From NCBI GenBank assembly GCA_030833685.1, contig JAURGS010000010.1, forward strand, positions 1-24,716: a stretch of 24,716 bases of DNA, written 5' to 3'. Position 1 is the first letter of the stretch. Each line of letters begins with the position of its first letter. The translations under genes and the position numbers were made by a program. Below are positions 7,759 to 15,520 of the stretch, piece after piece. Origin of the DNA: Rhodoferax sp. GTDB lineage: Bacteria; Pseudomonadota; Gammaproteobacteria; Burkholderiales; Burkholderiaceae_C. The notes beneath the pieces were generated by a model. The model saw only the letters and a program-made list of their open reading frames with translations. It made no database searches and was not told the DNA's origin.

Positions 7759-9624
7759 ATGGCCGATTCGAATCACGCCGATAGCTTTGCTGATCAGATC
7801 GCCCGTGGATCGGTAGTATCCCGGCCTGCGCTGGTCCTCACCGTGTTTGGCGCGCTTACGGTTGGTTTTCATCTCTACCTCGTTTTTTCGGGGCTGATCC
7901 CTAACCTGATCACAAGGCCAGTGCACTTCATGCTGGCCCTGCCTTGGATTTTTGTTTTCGCCCCTTGTCGCTCGCCAGGGGCCAGGACTCTTGGCTGGTT
8001 TTTGGCGTTGGCCGGCGGCGCCTGTGCAAGCTATGTGGCGATTCAAAGTGACGCCTTGTCCGATCAGTACGGTATTTTGAAAGGCACCCAACAGATGGTG
8101 GTGGGCACTGTTCTGGTGTTGGTTGCGCTGGAGATGGCCCGACGAGCGATCAACGCTGTGCTGCCGACGATCACGCTGGTCGTGTTGGCCTACGGCATGT
8201 TCGGGCATCATATTCCGGGTTTATTCGGTCACGATCCTTTTGCCTTTGACTCCTTTTTGGGTGACCTGGTGATCAGTGAAAGTGGTTTGTGGTCTGAGCT
8301 CACAGGCTTATCGGCCGACACGATAGCCCCGTTTCTGATTCTGGGAGCGTTCATTTCTGCTGGTGCTGCGGGTTCAGGCTTCATGTCTTTGGCCACCCAA
8401 ATTGCTGGGCGTTTTCGGGCTGGTGCGGCTAAAGTGGCGGTCTTGTCCAGCGCTATGTACGGGACAATTTCTGGCTCCGCGTCGGCTAATACGGCTTCGA
8501 CTGGTGTGGTGACGATACCGGCAATGAAGCGCATGGGGTATCCGGCCAGTTTGGCTGCGGCCACCGAGGCAGTGGCATCCACCGGTGGGCAGATCATGCC
8601 GCCGCTCATGGGAGCGGGTATCTTTGTCATGGCCGAGCTACTGGCTTTGCCCTACACCACGATCATGGTGGCCGCTACGCCGGTTGCTGTTTTGTTTTTC
8701 GTGACGACCTGGGTAGGGGTGCACCAGTACGCCATCAAGTACAACTTGAAAGGTATGTCGGCCGACCAGATGCCAGGATGGAGGCGTGTGCTTCGAACCC
8801 TGCCATTTTTTGCAGTTCCGTTTTTGATTCTGATTTTTGTGCTGGGTTGGACGGGGTATACCCCCCAGTACGCAGCGCTGTTTGCAACGGGTGCGATGGT
8901 GCTGCTGCTAGCCTTTGATGCCGCTGGAGGCGCTGACCTGTCGGGATGGTGGGTACGTTTGCAGCACGCGATGGTAGACGCCAGTCGCCAGATCGCAACC
9001 GTTGCGGCGATTTTGATTTGTGCAGGCCTGATCACTGGGGTATTTCACAAGACAGGTGTCGGCGTCAAGATCACGTCGTTGATCCTGTCGGCTTCCGACG
9101 GAAACCTTTGGCTTGGTTTGGCGTTGACCGGACTGGCCAGCCTGTTGCTTGGTATGGAGTTACCCACCACAGCCGCCTACGTGATCTGCATTGCAGTTGC
9201 CGGAGACGCTCTGCAGTCGATGGGGGTCACGCCGCTGTACGCGCACCTGTTTGTGTTCTGGTATGCCTTGTTGTGCACGATCACGCCGCCTGTGTGCGGC
9301 AACGTATTTATTGCAGCTGGCATTGCCCAAACACCTTGGCTCCCAGTGGCTGGAAGGTCCATGCTCCTGGGTATCGGGCTATTCATATTGCCGATGGGCT
9401 TCATCGCCAACCCATGGCTCTTGAAAGTCGCCTCTGAGCCCGTGTTGGCTATCGGCGCCATGTTTAAGGTGGGCTTAGGCGTCTGGCTGATTTCGGCTGG
9501 ACTGATTCGGCCCATGCGTTCGCCGGTGCTGCGCGTATTTTTACTTGTCGCTGGAATGGCACTTATCTTTTTTGACGCCTACGGCTGGAATGATTCAGCG
9601 CTTTCAGCTTCATTCAAGTTTTAG
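7759..9624 (+). CDS. TRAP transporter fused permease (second TAXI system)
   Basis: This membrane permease of about 621 residues matches the first fused permease in architecture. It has a DctQ-like N-terminal section and a DctM-like body with MYGTISGSASANTASTGVVTIP, GGQIMPPLMG at 276-285, ELPTTAAYVICIAVAG and TITPPVCGNVFIAAG. An in-frame GTG at 7741 would add six residues but lies inside the stem of the intercistronic hairpin. ATG at 7759, with GAGG close upstream, is therefore preferred, though the spacing is short. It forms an operon with the binding protein gene at 6743-7702. The substrate is unknown. Confidence 0.92.
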   Translation: MADSNHADSFADQIARGSVVSRPALVLTVFGALTVGFHLYLVFSGLIPNLITRPVHFMLALPWIFVFAPCRSPGARTLGWFLALAGGACASYVAIQSDALSDQYGILKGTQQMVVGTVLVLVALEMARRAINAVLPTITLVVLAYGMFGHHIPGLFGHDPFAFDSFLGDLVISESGLWSELTGLSADTIAPFLILGAFISAGAAGSGFMSLATQIAGRFRAGAAKVAVLSSAMYGTISGSASANTASTGVVTIPAMKRMGYPASLAAATEAVASTGGQIMPPLMGAGIFVMAELLALPYTTIMVAATPVAVLFFVTTWVGVHQYAIKYNLKGMSADQMPGWRRVLRTLPFFAVPFLILIFVLGWTGYTPQYAALFATGAMVLLLAFDAAGGADLSGWWVRLQHAMVDASRQIATVAAILICAGLITGVFHKTGVGVKITSLILSASDGNLWLGLALTGLASLLLGMELPTTAAYVICIAVAGDALQSMGVTPLYAHLFVFWYALLCTITPPVCGNVFIAAGIAQTPWLPVAGRSMLLGIGLFILPMGFIANPWLLKVASEPVLAIGAMFKVGLGVWLISAGLIRPMRSPVLRVFLLVAGMALIFFDAYGWNDSALSASFKF

Positions 9625-9691
9625 TCGGCTTTTGAGTGGGCATGGCCGTCAACCTGTTTGCCCGTTAGGCCATAAAGTCAGTCCTCATCAG

Positions 9692-9702
9692 GTGACTGTC
9701 AC
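9692..9702. promoter_or_regulatory. 11-bp palindrome upstream of the reductase gene
   Basis: GTGAC-T-GTCAC lies 66 bases upstream of the reductase start, in the 143-base gap after the permease gene. The same dyad with the other central base occurs at 4956-4966. It is a candidate operator; no factor can be named. Confidence 0.25.
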
Positions 9703-9767
9703 TCAGAAGCTGTCGGGTCTTGAGACCGATTTGCTTTCGCTACAACACACGGACATGCTGAGGTTAT

Positions 9768-10715
9768 ATGCAACAAGACCTTAACCCATTCTTTGGCCCC
9801 GAGCAGACTGCTGCAGCATTGCCTTACGACAAATTGGCGCAAAGCGTCCGCGAGGTTTTGCTCGATCCCACAGTCGTGGTCCCCTCCCGCCTGGTTCAGC
9901 CTTTGGCCAGTGGGGCAAGTTTTTTCGTCATGCCCGCAATGGACTCGCGCTTGGCAATAGCCAAGCTGATCACTTTTGTTGCCGCCAACCCGTCACGGGG
10001 ACTACCAGCGATTCAAGGTGATGTGGTGGTGTTTGATGCACAAAACGGCCGCCGCCTGCAAATTTTGCATGGCCCGACCGTCACCGCCCGGCGAACAGCT
10101 GCCGTGTCACTGCTGGCGGCGCAGACGCTGGCGCCTGCCAGGTCTGGGCGCTTGTTGATTGTGGGGGCCGGGGTCCAGGGTCGGGTGCACTTGGAAGCGT
10201 TTGTCCAGGGGCTGGAGGTTAAGGAGGTGCTGGTGGCTTCGCGTTCGCAGGCCAGCGCTGATGCGTTGGTAGCGCATGCGCGTAGCCTGGGCGTGCGCGC
10301 TGAGCGAAGCGATAACCCTGATGCGGCCATGGCCGATTGCCAATGGGTGGTGAGCGCCACCAGCGCGCAGGAGGTGGCCTTAAAGGGCATTCCCCGAGAT
10401 GACGCCTTTGTTTGCGCCGTGGGTGCGTTCAAGCCCAGTATGGTGGAGTGGCACCCGGTGGTCTGTCGCCACATGGCGCAACGCGGGCTGGTGGTGGTCG
10501 ACAGCCGTGACGCTGACCACGAGGCCGGAGATTTACTTCAGGCTGGACTGAAGGTCTCCAAATTTGCGTCGCTCTCCGACGTGATCAATCAAGAGGCCGC
10601 TAATCCCGCTTTGCAAACTGCGCAACGCCCCGTTTTTTTTAAGAGCTGTGGGTGGGCTGGTTGGGACCTGGCTGCCGCGCGCTGCAGCCTGCAAAACAGC
10701 AGCACAAACCGCTAG
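9768..10715 (+). CDS. Ornithine cyclodeaminase/mu-crystallin family imine reductase (delta1-pyrroline-2-carboxylate reductase-like)
   Basis: This 315-residue protein has the family's NAD(P)-binding Rossmann motif LLIVGAGVQGRVHLEAF at 129-145. It also has the substrate-carboxylate region with K66 (AKLITF) and the arginines at 109-110 (TARRTAAVS), and the C-terminal signature KSCGWAGWDLAAAR. True ornithine cyclodeaminases have Asp in a GGDCPGKTE-like loop; here the loop is AVGAFKPSMVEW. This favours a reductase of cyclic imino acids or another ketimine over a cyclodeaminase. GAGG precedes the ATG. Its stop overlaps the stop of pta on the other strand. Its role next to desulfonation genes is not established; an amino-acid or imine redox step feeding a sulfonate pathway is conceivable. 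Confidence 0.87.
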   Translation: MQQDLNPFFGPEQTAAALPYDKLAQSVREVLLDPTVVVPSRLVQPLASGASFFVMPAMDSRLAIAKLITFVAANPSRGLPAIQGDVVVFDAQNGRRLQILHGPTVTARRTAAVSLLAAQTLAPARSGRLLIVGAGVQGRVHLEAFVQGLEVKEVLVASRSQASADALVAHARSLGVRAERSDNPDAAMADCQWVVSATSAQEVALKGIPRDDAFVCAVGAFKPSMVEWHPVVCRHMAQRGLVVVDSRDADHEAGDLLQAGLKVSKFASLSDVINQEAANPALQTAQRPVFFKSCGWAGWDLAAARCSLQNSSTNR

Positions 10716-11698
10716 CGTCGCTGAGAGGCCGCACTTAAAACGGCAAGAGCGGCAGATGCCAGGCGCGAGGCCAGGGAGTCTGCGCGCGAGGTGATGACGA
10801 TCGGTACCACAGCACCGAGTACCACGCCCGCGCAATCACCACCACCCACATAGTTGAAGCTTTTGTAGAGCATATTGCCGGCGTTCAGATCGGGCATCAG
10901 CAGCAGGTCCGCGTTGCCGGGTACGGGAGAGTTGATTTTTTTGGTTCGGGCGGCTTCACCGGAGAACGCGTTGTCAAAGCCAAACGGTCCTTCCACCACA
11001 CAGTGAGCCCAGTGGCCCGTGCGCGCCATCTCAACCAGGGCCTGCGCGTCGACGGTTGCTGGAATTGCAGGGTTAATGGTTTCGACAGCCGCAACAATGC
11101 CAACGTGGGGCCGCTCGATGCCTAAAGCGTCGAGCAGTTCAATGGCGTTGCTCAGGATGTCTCGCTTGGTGGTCAGGTTGGGTGCGATGTTGACCACGCA
11201 GTCGGCCAAGGTCAGCAGCTTGTGGTAGCGCGGCAGATCGAACACAAAAGCGTGGCTGATGCGCCTTGTGCCGCGCAGACCGTCGACTTTGTCGACGACC
11301 GCGCTCATCAACTCATCGGTGTGCAAAGAGCCCTTCATCAGGGCCCGCGCGCCCCCCGCGCGCACCAACTGGGTTGCCATTTGCGCAGCCTGTCTGGGGT
11401 CGTCGCGGGTGTCGATGATTTCAAAATTGGGCAGCGCAATGGCTGCATCCTGCGCGGCGCGCTCGATACCGGACTTCGGCCCGATCAAGACCGGGCGGGC
11501 GACACCGCTTGAGGCAATCTGAACGGCAGCGCCAAGCGCCAAGGCATCGCAGGGGTAGACCAAACCAATGGCTGGTGGGTCCCCTGCGGCATGCGTGCGC
11601 GCTTGCTGCACCAGGGCATCGAGCCGAGGGTGCGATGACGTCACCTGGGGTGCTCCCGCAAGCGGTGGCAAAGAACGTGCGTCGCTGTGCAAGGACAA
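10712..11698 (-). CDS. pta: Phosphate acetyltransferase
   Basis: This is a single-domain PTA_PTB family protein of 328 residues. It converts acetyl phosphate and CoA to acetyl-CoA and phosphate in the cytoplasm. Recognisable stretches are ARALMKGSLHTDELM, RISHAFVFDLPRYHKLLTLADCVVN, HVGIVAAVETINP, VEGPFGFDNAFS and LLMPDLNAGNMLYKSF. It follows xsc by 5 bases, the usual arrangement in which Pta takes up the acetyl phosphate that Xsc releases. There is no ATG at the N-terminus. The start is TTG at 11698 or, better placed behind GAGAG with six bases between, TTG at 11692. Phosphate butyryltransferase is a family alternative, but the xsc context makes acetyl phosphate the expected substrate. Confidence 0.93.
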   Translation of the reverse strand: MSLHSDARSLPPLAGAPQVTSSHPRLDALVQQARTHAAGDPPAIGLVYPCDALALGAAVQIASSGVARPVLIGPKSGIERAAQDAAIALPNFEIIDTRDDPRQAAQMATQLVRAGGARALMKGSLHTDELMSAVVDKVDGLRGTRRISHAFVFDLPRYHKLLTLADCVVNIAPNLTTKRDILSNAIELLDALGIERPHVGIVAAVETINPAIPATVDAQALVEMARTGHWAHCVVEGPFGFDNAFSGEAARTKKINSPVPGNADLLLMPDLNAGNMLYKSFNYVGGGDCAGVVLGAVVPIVITSRADSLASRLASAALAVLSAASQRR

Positions 11699-11703
11699 CT
11701 CTC

Positions 11704-13524
11704 TTAGACGTAGTCTTTGTACTTGTCCAAAAAGCGCACGGGTTTGCTCAAGGCGTCGCGGCGGAAGGGGTCACCCAGCTCACGTGTGCACATGATTTCG
11801 ATGACACAGGTTTTGCCCTGGTTCATCTGCATATCGATGGCTTTCTTCAGCGTTGGCCCGACGTCTTCGAGCCTATCGACCACCAGGCCTTCGGCGCCCA
11901 TGGCTTGGGCGATGCCAGCAAAGCTCTCGCTCTCCAGCTCGCCAGCGACGAAGCGGCGGTTGTAGAAGTCGACCTGGTTTTTCTTCTCGGCGCCCCACTG
12001 GCGGTTGTGAAAGACTACCGCGGTCACTGGAATGTTGTGCCGTACCGCGGTCATGACTTCAACCATGCTCATGGCCCAGGCGCCGTCGCCGGCGTAGGCA
12101 ACGGCCGGTCGATCGGGCGCAGCCAGCTTGGCGCCAATGATGGTAGGCAGGGCGTAGCCGCAGTTGCCATAGGTCATCGGGGCAAAAAAGCTGCGCGGCT
12201 CCTCAAAGCGCAGGTAGCTGTTGGCCACCGAGTTGATGTTGCCAATGTCGGTTGAGACCATGACGCGTGCCGGCATGGCTTTTTCCAGCTCGCGCAGAAC
12301 CTGGCGCGGATGCAGGTAGTCGCCACCATTAAAGGTTTTTTCTTTGGCGTTTTCCTCGATCATGTCCAGGCTGTATGGATCGCGTTCGTGCGTCCAGCCA
12401 TCCAACTCGGCTTCCCAGGCGTCTTTCTCCGCTTTGATTTTGGCGGCGCGTTCGGCCTTCGTGGCGTCGCACGCCAGTGTGCGGCTGCTCAAACGTCGCG
12501 ACAGGTCGGCTGCGGTGGCTTTGGCGTCGCCACAAATGCCGACAGTGATTTTCTTGACCAGGCCCAGGTTGGTGTGATCGGCCTCAACCTGGATGATTTT
12601 GGCGTTCTTGGGCCAATAGTCCATGCCATGCTGCGGCAGCGTGCCAAACGGGCCCATGCGTGAGCCCAACGCGATCACGACGTCGGCCTGCGAGATCAGT
12701 TTCATCGCGGCTTTTGAGCCTTGGTAGCCCAGCGGGCCGCACCACAGCGGGTGGCTGGCCGGGAACGAATCGTTGCGCAGATAACCGTTGACCACCGGTG
12801 CGCCCAGGCGTTCAGCCAGCAGCTTGCATTCTTCGACGGCGTTGCCAATCACCACGCCACCGCCCGACAGAATCACCGGGAATTTGGCTGTGGCCAGCAG
12901 GTCGGCGGCGGCAGCCAGGGTTTCCTCGCCGCCAGGGCCGCGCTCAACGCGCATCGGCTTGGGAATTTCGCACTCGATTTCGCCGTAAAAGTAATCGCGC
13001 GGGATATTGAGTTGCGTCGGGCCACATTCTGACAAGGCGCGGTCAAAACAGCGGCCCGTGAATTCGGCCATGCGCTTGGGGTGCGCTACGTGGCCTTGGT
13101 ATTTGACGAATTCCTGGAACATGGGCAGCTGGTTGGCTTCCTGGAAGCCGCCCAGGCCGATACCGGTGGTGCCGGTCTCCGGAGTTACGATGACCACGGG
13201 GCTGTGCGCCCAGTAAGCGGCAGCAATCGCGGTCACGCAGTTACTGATGCCAGGGCCGTTTTGGCCAATCACCACGCCATGGCGGCCGCTGACGCGGGCG
13301 TAGCCGTCGGCCATGTGCGCTGCGCCTTGCTCGTGCACCACGGGGATCAGGTTGATGCCAGCCGGGGCGAAGATGTCCATCGCGTCCATGAAGGCTGAAC
13401 CCATGATGCCGAAAATTTCCTTCACGCCTTGGGCCACCAAGGTTTCGACAAACGCCTCTGAAGGCGTCATTTTTTGGACACCGGAAACCACGGTGCGTTG
13501 ATCAGGCTTGGCTGTTGGGCTCAT
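11704..13524 (-). CDS. xsc: Sulfoacetaldehyde acetyltransferase
   Basis: Xsc is the ThDP-dependent enzyme (EC 2.3.3.15) that splits sulfoacetaldehyde with phosphate to sulfite and acetyl phosphate, the desulfonation step for taurine, isethionate and sulfoacetate. The 606-residue protein has the hallmark N-terminal FGIMGSAFMDAMDIF and HEQGAAHMADGYARVSGRHG with cofactor-activating E65. It also has GQNGPGISNCVTAIAAAYWAHSP, the Mg-ThDP motif from GDG at 479-481 to HNRQW at 506-510, and the C-terminal ELGDPFRRDALSKP. The frame is open to 13620, but ATG at 13524 is chosen because GGAG lies seven bases upstream and the length then matches the family. It leads an xsc-pta operon from a promoter near 13592-13620, divergent from an IclR gene. 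Confidence 0.97.
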   Translation of the reverse strand: MSPTAKPDQRTVVSGVQKMTPSEAFVETLVAQGVKEIFGIMGSAFMDAMDIFAPAGINLIPVVHEQGAAHMADGYARVSGRHGVVIGQNGPGISNCVTAIAAAYWAHSPVVIVTPETGTTGIGLGGFQEANQLPMFQEFVKYQGHVAHPKRMAEFTGRCFDRALSECGPTQLNIPRDYFYGEIECEIPKPMRVERGPGGEETLAAAADLLATAKFPVILSGGGVVIGNAVEECKLLAERLGAPVVNGYLRNDSFPASHPLWCGPLGYQGSKAAMKLISQADVVIALGSRMGPFGTLPQHGMDYWPKNAKIIQVEADHTNLGLVKKITVGICGDAKATAADLSRRLSSRTLACDATKAERAAKIKAEKDAWEAELDGWTHERDPYSLDMIEENAKEKTFNGGDYLHPRQVLRELEKAMPARVMVSTDIGNINSVANSYLRFEEPRSFFAPMTYGNCGYALPTIIGAKLAAPDRPAVAYAGDGAWAMSMVEVMTAVRHNIPVTAVVFHNRQWGAEKKNQVDFYNRRFVAGELESESFAGIAQAMGAEGLVVDRLEDVGPTLKKAIDMQMNQGKTCVIEIMCTRELGDPFRRDALSKPVRFLDKYKDYV

Positions 13525-13591
13525 TGAATTGCTCCGGAATGCTTGAAACAAGGGCGCCACGCGGCCGCCCCAGCGGTTGAAAAGGAAGCGA

Positions 13592-13620
13592 ACTATAGCC
13601 CATGGACGAGAAAAAATCAA
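13592..13620 (-). promoter_or_regulatory. xsc: Sigma70-like promoter for xsc-pta
   Basis: Read on the minus strand, TTGATT (13620-13615), 17 bases, then TATAGT (13597-13592) match the -35 and -10 boxes at four and five positions. Transcription would begin near 13585, leaving about 60 bases of leader before the xsc ATG. The A/T-rich direct repeats lie immediately upstream of the -35 box, where an UP element or activator site would be. Confidence 0.5.
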
Positions 13621-13622
13621 AA

Positions 13623-13659
13623 ATATCTTAAAAAATGAGACAATATTTGTTAAAAAATG
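13623..13659. repeat. 22-bp-phased direct repeats between xsc and iclR
   Basis: TTAAAAAATG occurs exactly at 13628-13637 and again at 13650-13659. With flanking bases the units read AT-N-T-N-TTAAAAAATG (13 of 15 identical). The 22-base step is about two helical turns. AAATAT (13621-13626) and ATATTT (13643-13648) also form an inverted pair. They lie about 43-74 bases upstream of the predicted xsc start. They could be a regulator site, for example for the adjacent IclR protein, or phased A-tracts of an UP element. Confidence 0.45.
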
Positions 13660-13724
13660 GAATTTAATTGTTTTTTTTGAGTGCTTCTGCCCGAACCTAA
13701 GCCGGCCTTTGAAAGAGATGTGTT

Positions 13725-14519
13725 GTGACTGAAATCAGTGGAGATACGCCCACCATGCGGCTTTTTGCCTTGCTCGAGGTCATTGCCAGCCGCGACCAGT
13801 CTTTCTCGCTGCAGGATCTTGTGGATGAGACTGGCCTGCCCAAGCCCACCTTGCACCGCATGCTGCAGCAACTGGAGGGCGAGCGACTGGTGCAACGCGA
13901 CGTGGATGGCAGGCGTTACGGCACCGCGGTACGGCTGCGTCGCTTTGCTGAAAACCTGCTGCTCAACAATATTCGGCACGGCGCGCAGCATGCCGTATTG
14001 CGTGCGCTGGTGGAGGAAATCGGCGAGTCCTGCAACCTCACGATCTTGTCGGGCAGTGAGGTGGTCTATTTGGACCGCGTGGAGACTGAAGCGCCGTTGC
14101 GTTTTTACTTGCGTGCAGGTTCTCGGGTGCCCGTGCATTGTTCAGCCAGTGGCAAGTTGTTTTTGTCCCAGATGACGCCGGCGCAACGCCGCCGACTTCT
14201 GGCACACACGCCGCTTGAGGCTTACACCGCCAACACGCTGACGGATTTAGATGCCATCGAGAATGAAATCAAGCAGATTCGCCGCGAAGGTTTCGCCATG
14301 GATCGCGAAGAGTTTTTGCCAGGCTTGTTGTGTGTGGCGGTGCTCGTGCCGCGTGAGGGCGGGGCGTCCAATCTGTGTGTGGCGCTGCAGGCACCCACCA
14401 TGCGATTGAACGCCCAGCGTGCCCAGGCCTTGCTGCCTGCTCTGCAGCGCGCGGCGCTCTCGCTTAGCCGCATTGACGCCGATGACGCCAATTCCGCACC
14501 TGCGCCGCTTAAGACCTGA
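13725..14519 (+). CDS. IclR family transcriptional regulator (xsc-side)
   Basis: This DNA-binding regulator of 264 residues has an N-terminal winged helix-turn-helix (about residues 12-70, FALLEVIASRD through LPKPTLHRMLQQLEGERLV). The C-terminal IclR effector domain includes VVYLDRVETEAPLRFYLRAGSRVPVHCSASGKLFLS and REGFAMDREEFLPGLLCVAVLV. The start is GTG at 13725, with AAAGAGA about six bases upstream. It is divergent from xsc and overlaps or abuts the cobS-like gene (TGATG), so it may control both xsc-pta and its own operon. The effector is unknown; sulfoacetaldehyde or a related sulfonate is inferred from position only. Confidence 0.92.
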   Translation: MTEISGDTPTMRLFALLEVIASRDQSFSLQDLVDETGLPKPTLHRMLQQLEGERLVQRDVDGRRYGTAVRLRRFAENLLLNNIRHGAQHAVLRALVEEIGESCNLTILSGSEVVYLDRVETEAPLRFYLRAGSRVPVHCSASGKLFLSQMTPAQRRRLLAHTPLEAYTANTLTDLDAIENEIKQIRREGFAMDREEFLPGLLCVAVLVPREGGASNLCVALQAPTMRLNAQRAQALLPALQRAALSLSRIDADDANSAPAPLKT

Positions 14520-14542
14520 TGAGACCTTTGACTGGAAATCCT

Positions 14543-15520
14543 ATGAACCTGCAAGACACACAACCAACCGAACTGATCAGCGTGCGCGAGGTCTTCGGCA
14601 TTGACTCGGAGATGCGCGTGCGTGCGTTCGCTCAGCGCGATGAGCACGTGCCAGACATTGACGAGGCTTACCGCTTTAATCCCGAGGTCACCTTGGCGCT
14701 GCTGGCGGGTTTTTCTCAAAACCGACGGGTGCTGGTACAGGGGCTGCACGGCACGGGCAAGTCCACACACATTGAGCAAGTCGCTGCCCGATTGAACTGG
14801 CCTTGCGTGCGGGTGAATCTGGATGGCCACATCAGCCGACTCGATTTGATCGGCCGCGACGCGGTGGTGCTGCGAGACGGCCAACAGGTCACCGAGTTTC
14901 AAGAAGGCATCGTGCCGTGGTCCTTACAAAGGCCGGTGGCGCTGGTGTTTGATGAATACGACGCGGGCCGCGCCGACGTGATGTTTGTGATTCAACGTAT
15001 TCTGGAAAAAGAAGGCAAGCTCACCCTGCTTGACCAGAACCGGGTGATCAGTCCGCATCCGGCATTTCGACTTTTTGCCACCTCCAACACAATCGGGCAG
15101 GGTAATCTCTCGGGCCTGTACCACGGCACACAGCTGCTCAACCATGCGCAGATTGACCGCTGGAACATCGTGGCAACACTGAACTTTCCGCCGCGCGAAG
15201 AAGAGATGGCCATCGTGCTGGCCCGTGTGCCCTCTAAAGCCAATCCAAACGACCGTGCCCTCATCGGGTCCATGGTGGCGGTGGCACAGCTCACGCGCAA
15301 TGGTTTCGAAGCCGGTGACCTGTCGACCCTGATGTCACCGCGCACCGTGATCACCTGGGCAGAAAACTGCGACATCTTTCATGACCCAGCGCTGGCTTTT
15401 CGGCTTTCGTTCTTGAACAAATGTGACGAGGTGGAGCGCCCGATCGTGGCGGAGTATTACCAACGCTGCTTTGGTGTTGAGCTCTCGGAGTCCTGGCTGC
15501 GCACCAGCGCGCCGGCATGA
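14543..15520 (+). CDS. cobS: CobS-like AAA+ ATPase (cobaltochelatase subunit homologue)
   Basis: This MoxR-type AAA+ ATPase of about 325 residues is very close in sequence to the CobS subunit of aerobic cobaltochelatase. Walker A is GLHGTGKST at 67-75, Walker B is VALVFDEYD at 132-140, sensor 1 is ATSN at 179-182, and an arginine finger candidate is in DRWN near 206. The PDIDEAYRFNP region before Walker A and the LMSPRTVITWAEN, FRLSFLNKCDE and AEYYQRCFG stretches are typical CobS. ATG at 14543 follows TGGAAA; an alternative ATG at 14519 overlaps the iclR stop. It shares ATGA with the cobT-like gene. There is no CobN or other cobalamin gene in the window, so a role in corrin cobalt insertion is doubtful. 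An activase or metal-insertion function is inferred from the fold. Confidence 0.92.
   Translation: MNLQDTQPTELISVREVFGIDSEMRVRAFAQRDEHVPDIDEAYRFNPEVTLALLAGFSQNRRVLVQGLHGTGKSTHIEQVAARLNWPCVRVNLDGHISRLDLIGRDAVVLRDGQQVTEFQEGIVPWSLQRPVALVFDEYDAGRADVMFVIQRILEKEGKLTLLDQNRVISPHPAFRLFATSNTIGQGNLSGLYHGTQLLNHAQIDRWNIVATLNFPPREEEMAIVLARVPSKANPNDRALIGSMVAVAQLTRNGFEAGDLSTLMSPRTVITWAENCDIFHDPALAFRLSFLNKCDEVERPIVAEYYQRCFGVELSESWLRTSAPA

Noticed and set aside
9768..10715. True ornithine cyclodeaminase
   Set aside because: The loop that carries the catalytic Asp in ornithine cyclodeaminases is AVGAFKPSMVEW here, and no ornithine or proline genes are nearby.
13525..13620. N-terminal extension of Xsc
   Set aside because: It is open but contains the predicted xsc promoter and lacks a ribosome site; ATG at 13524 has GGAG at correct spacing and gives the usual length.
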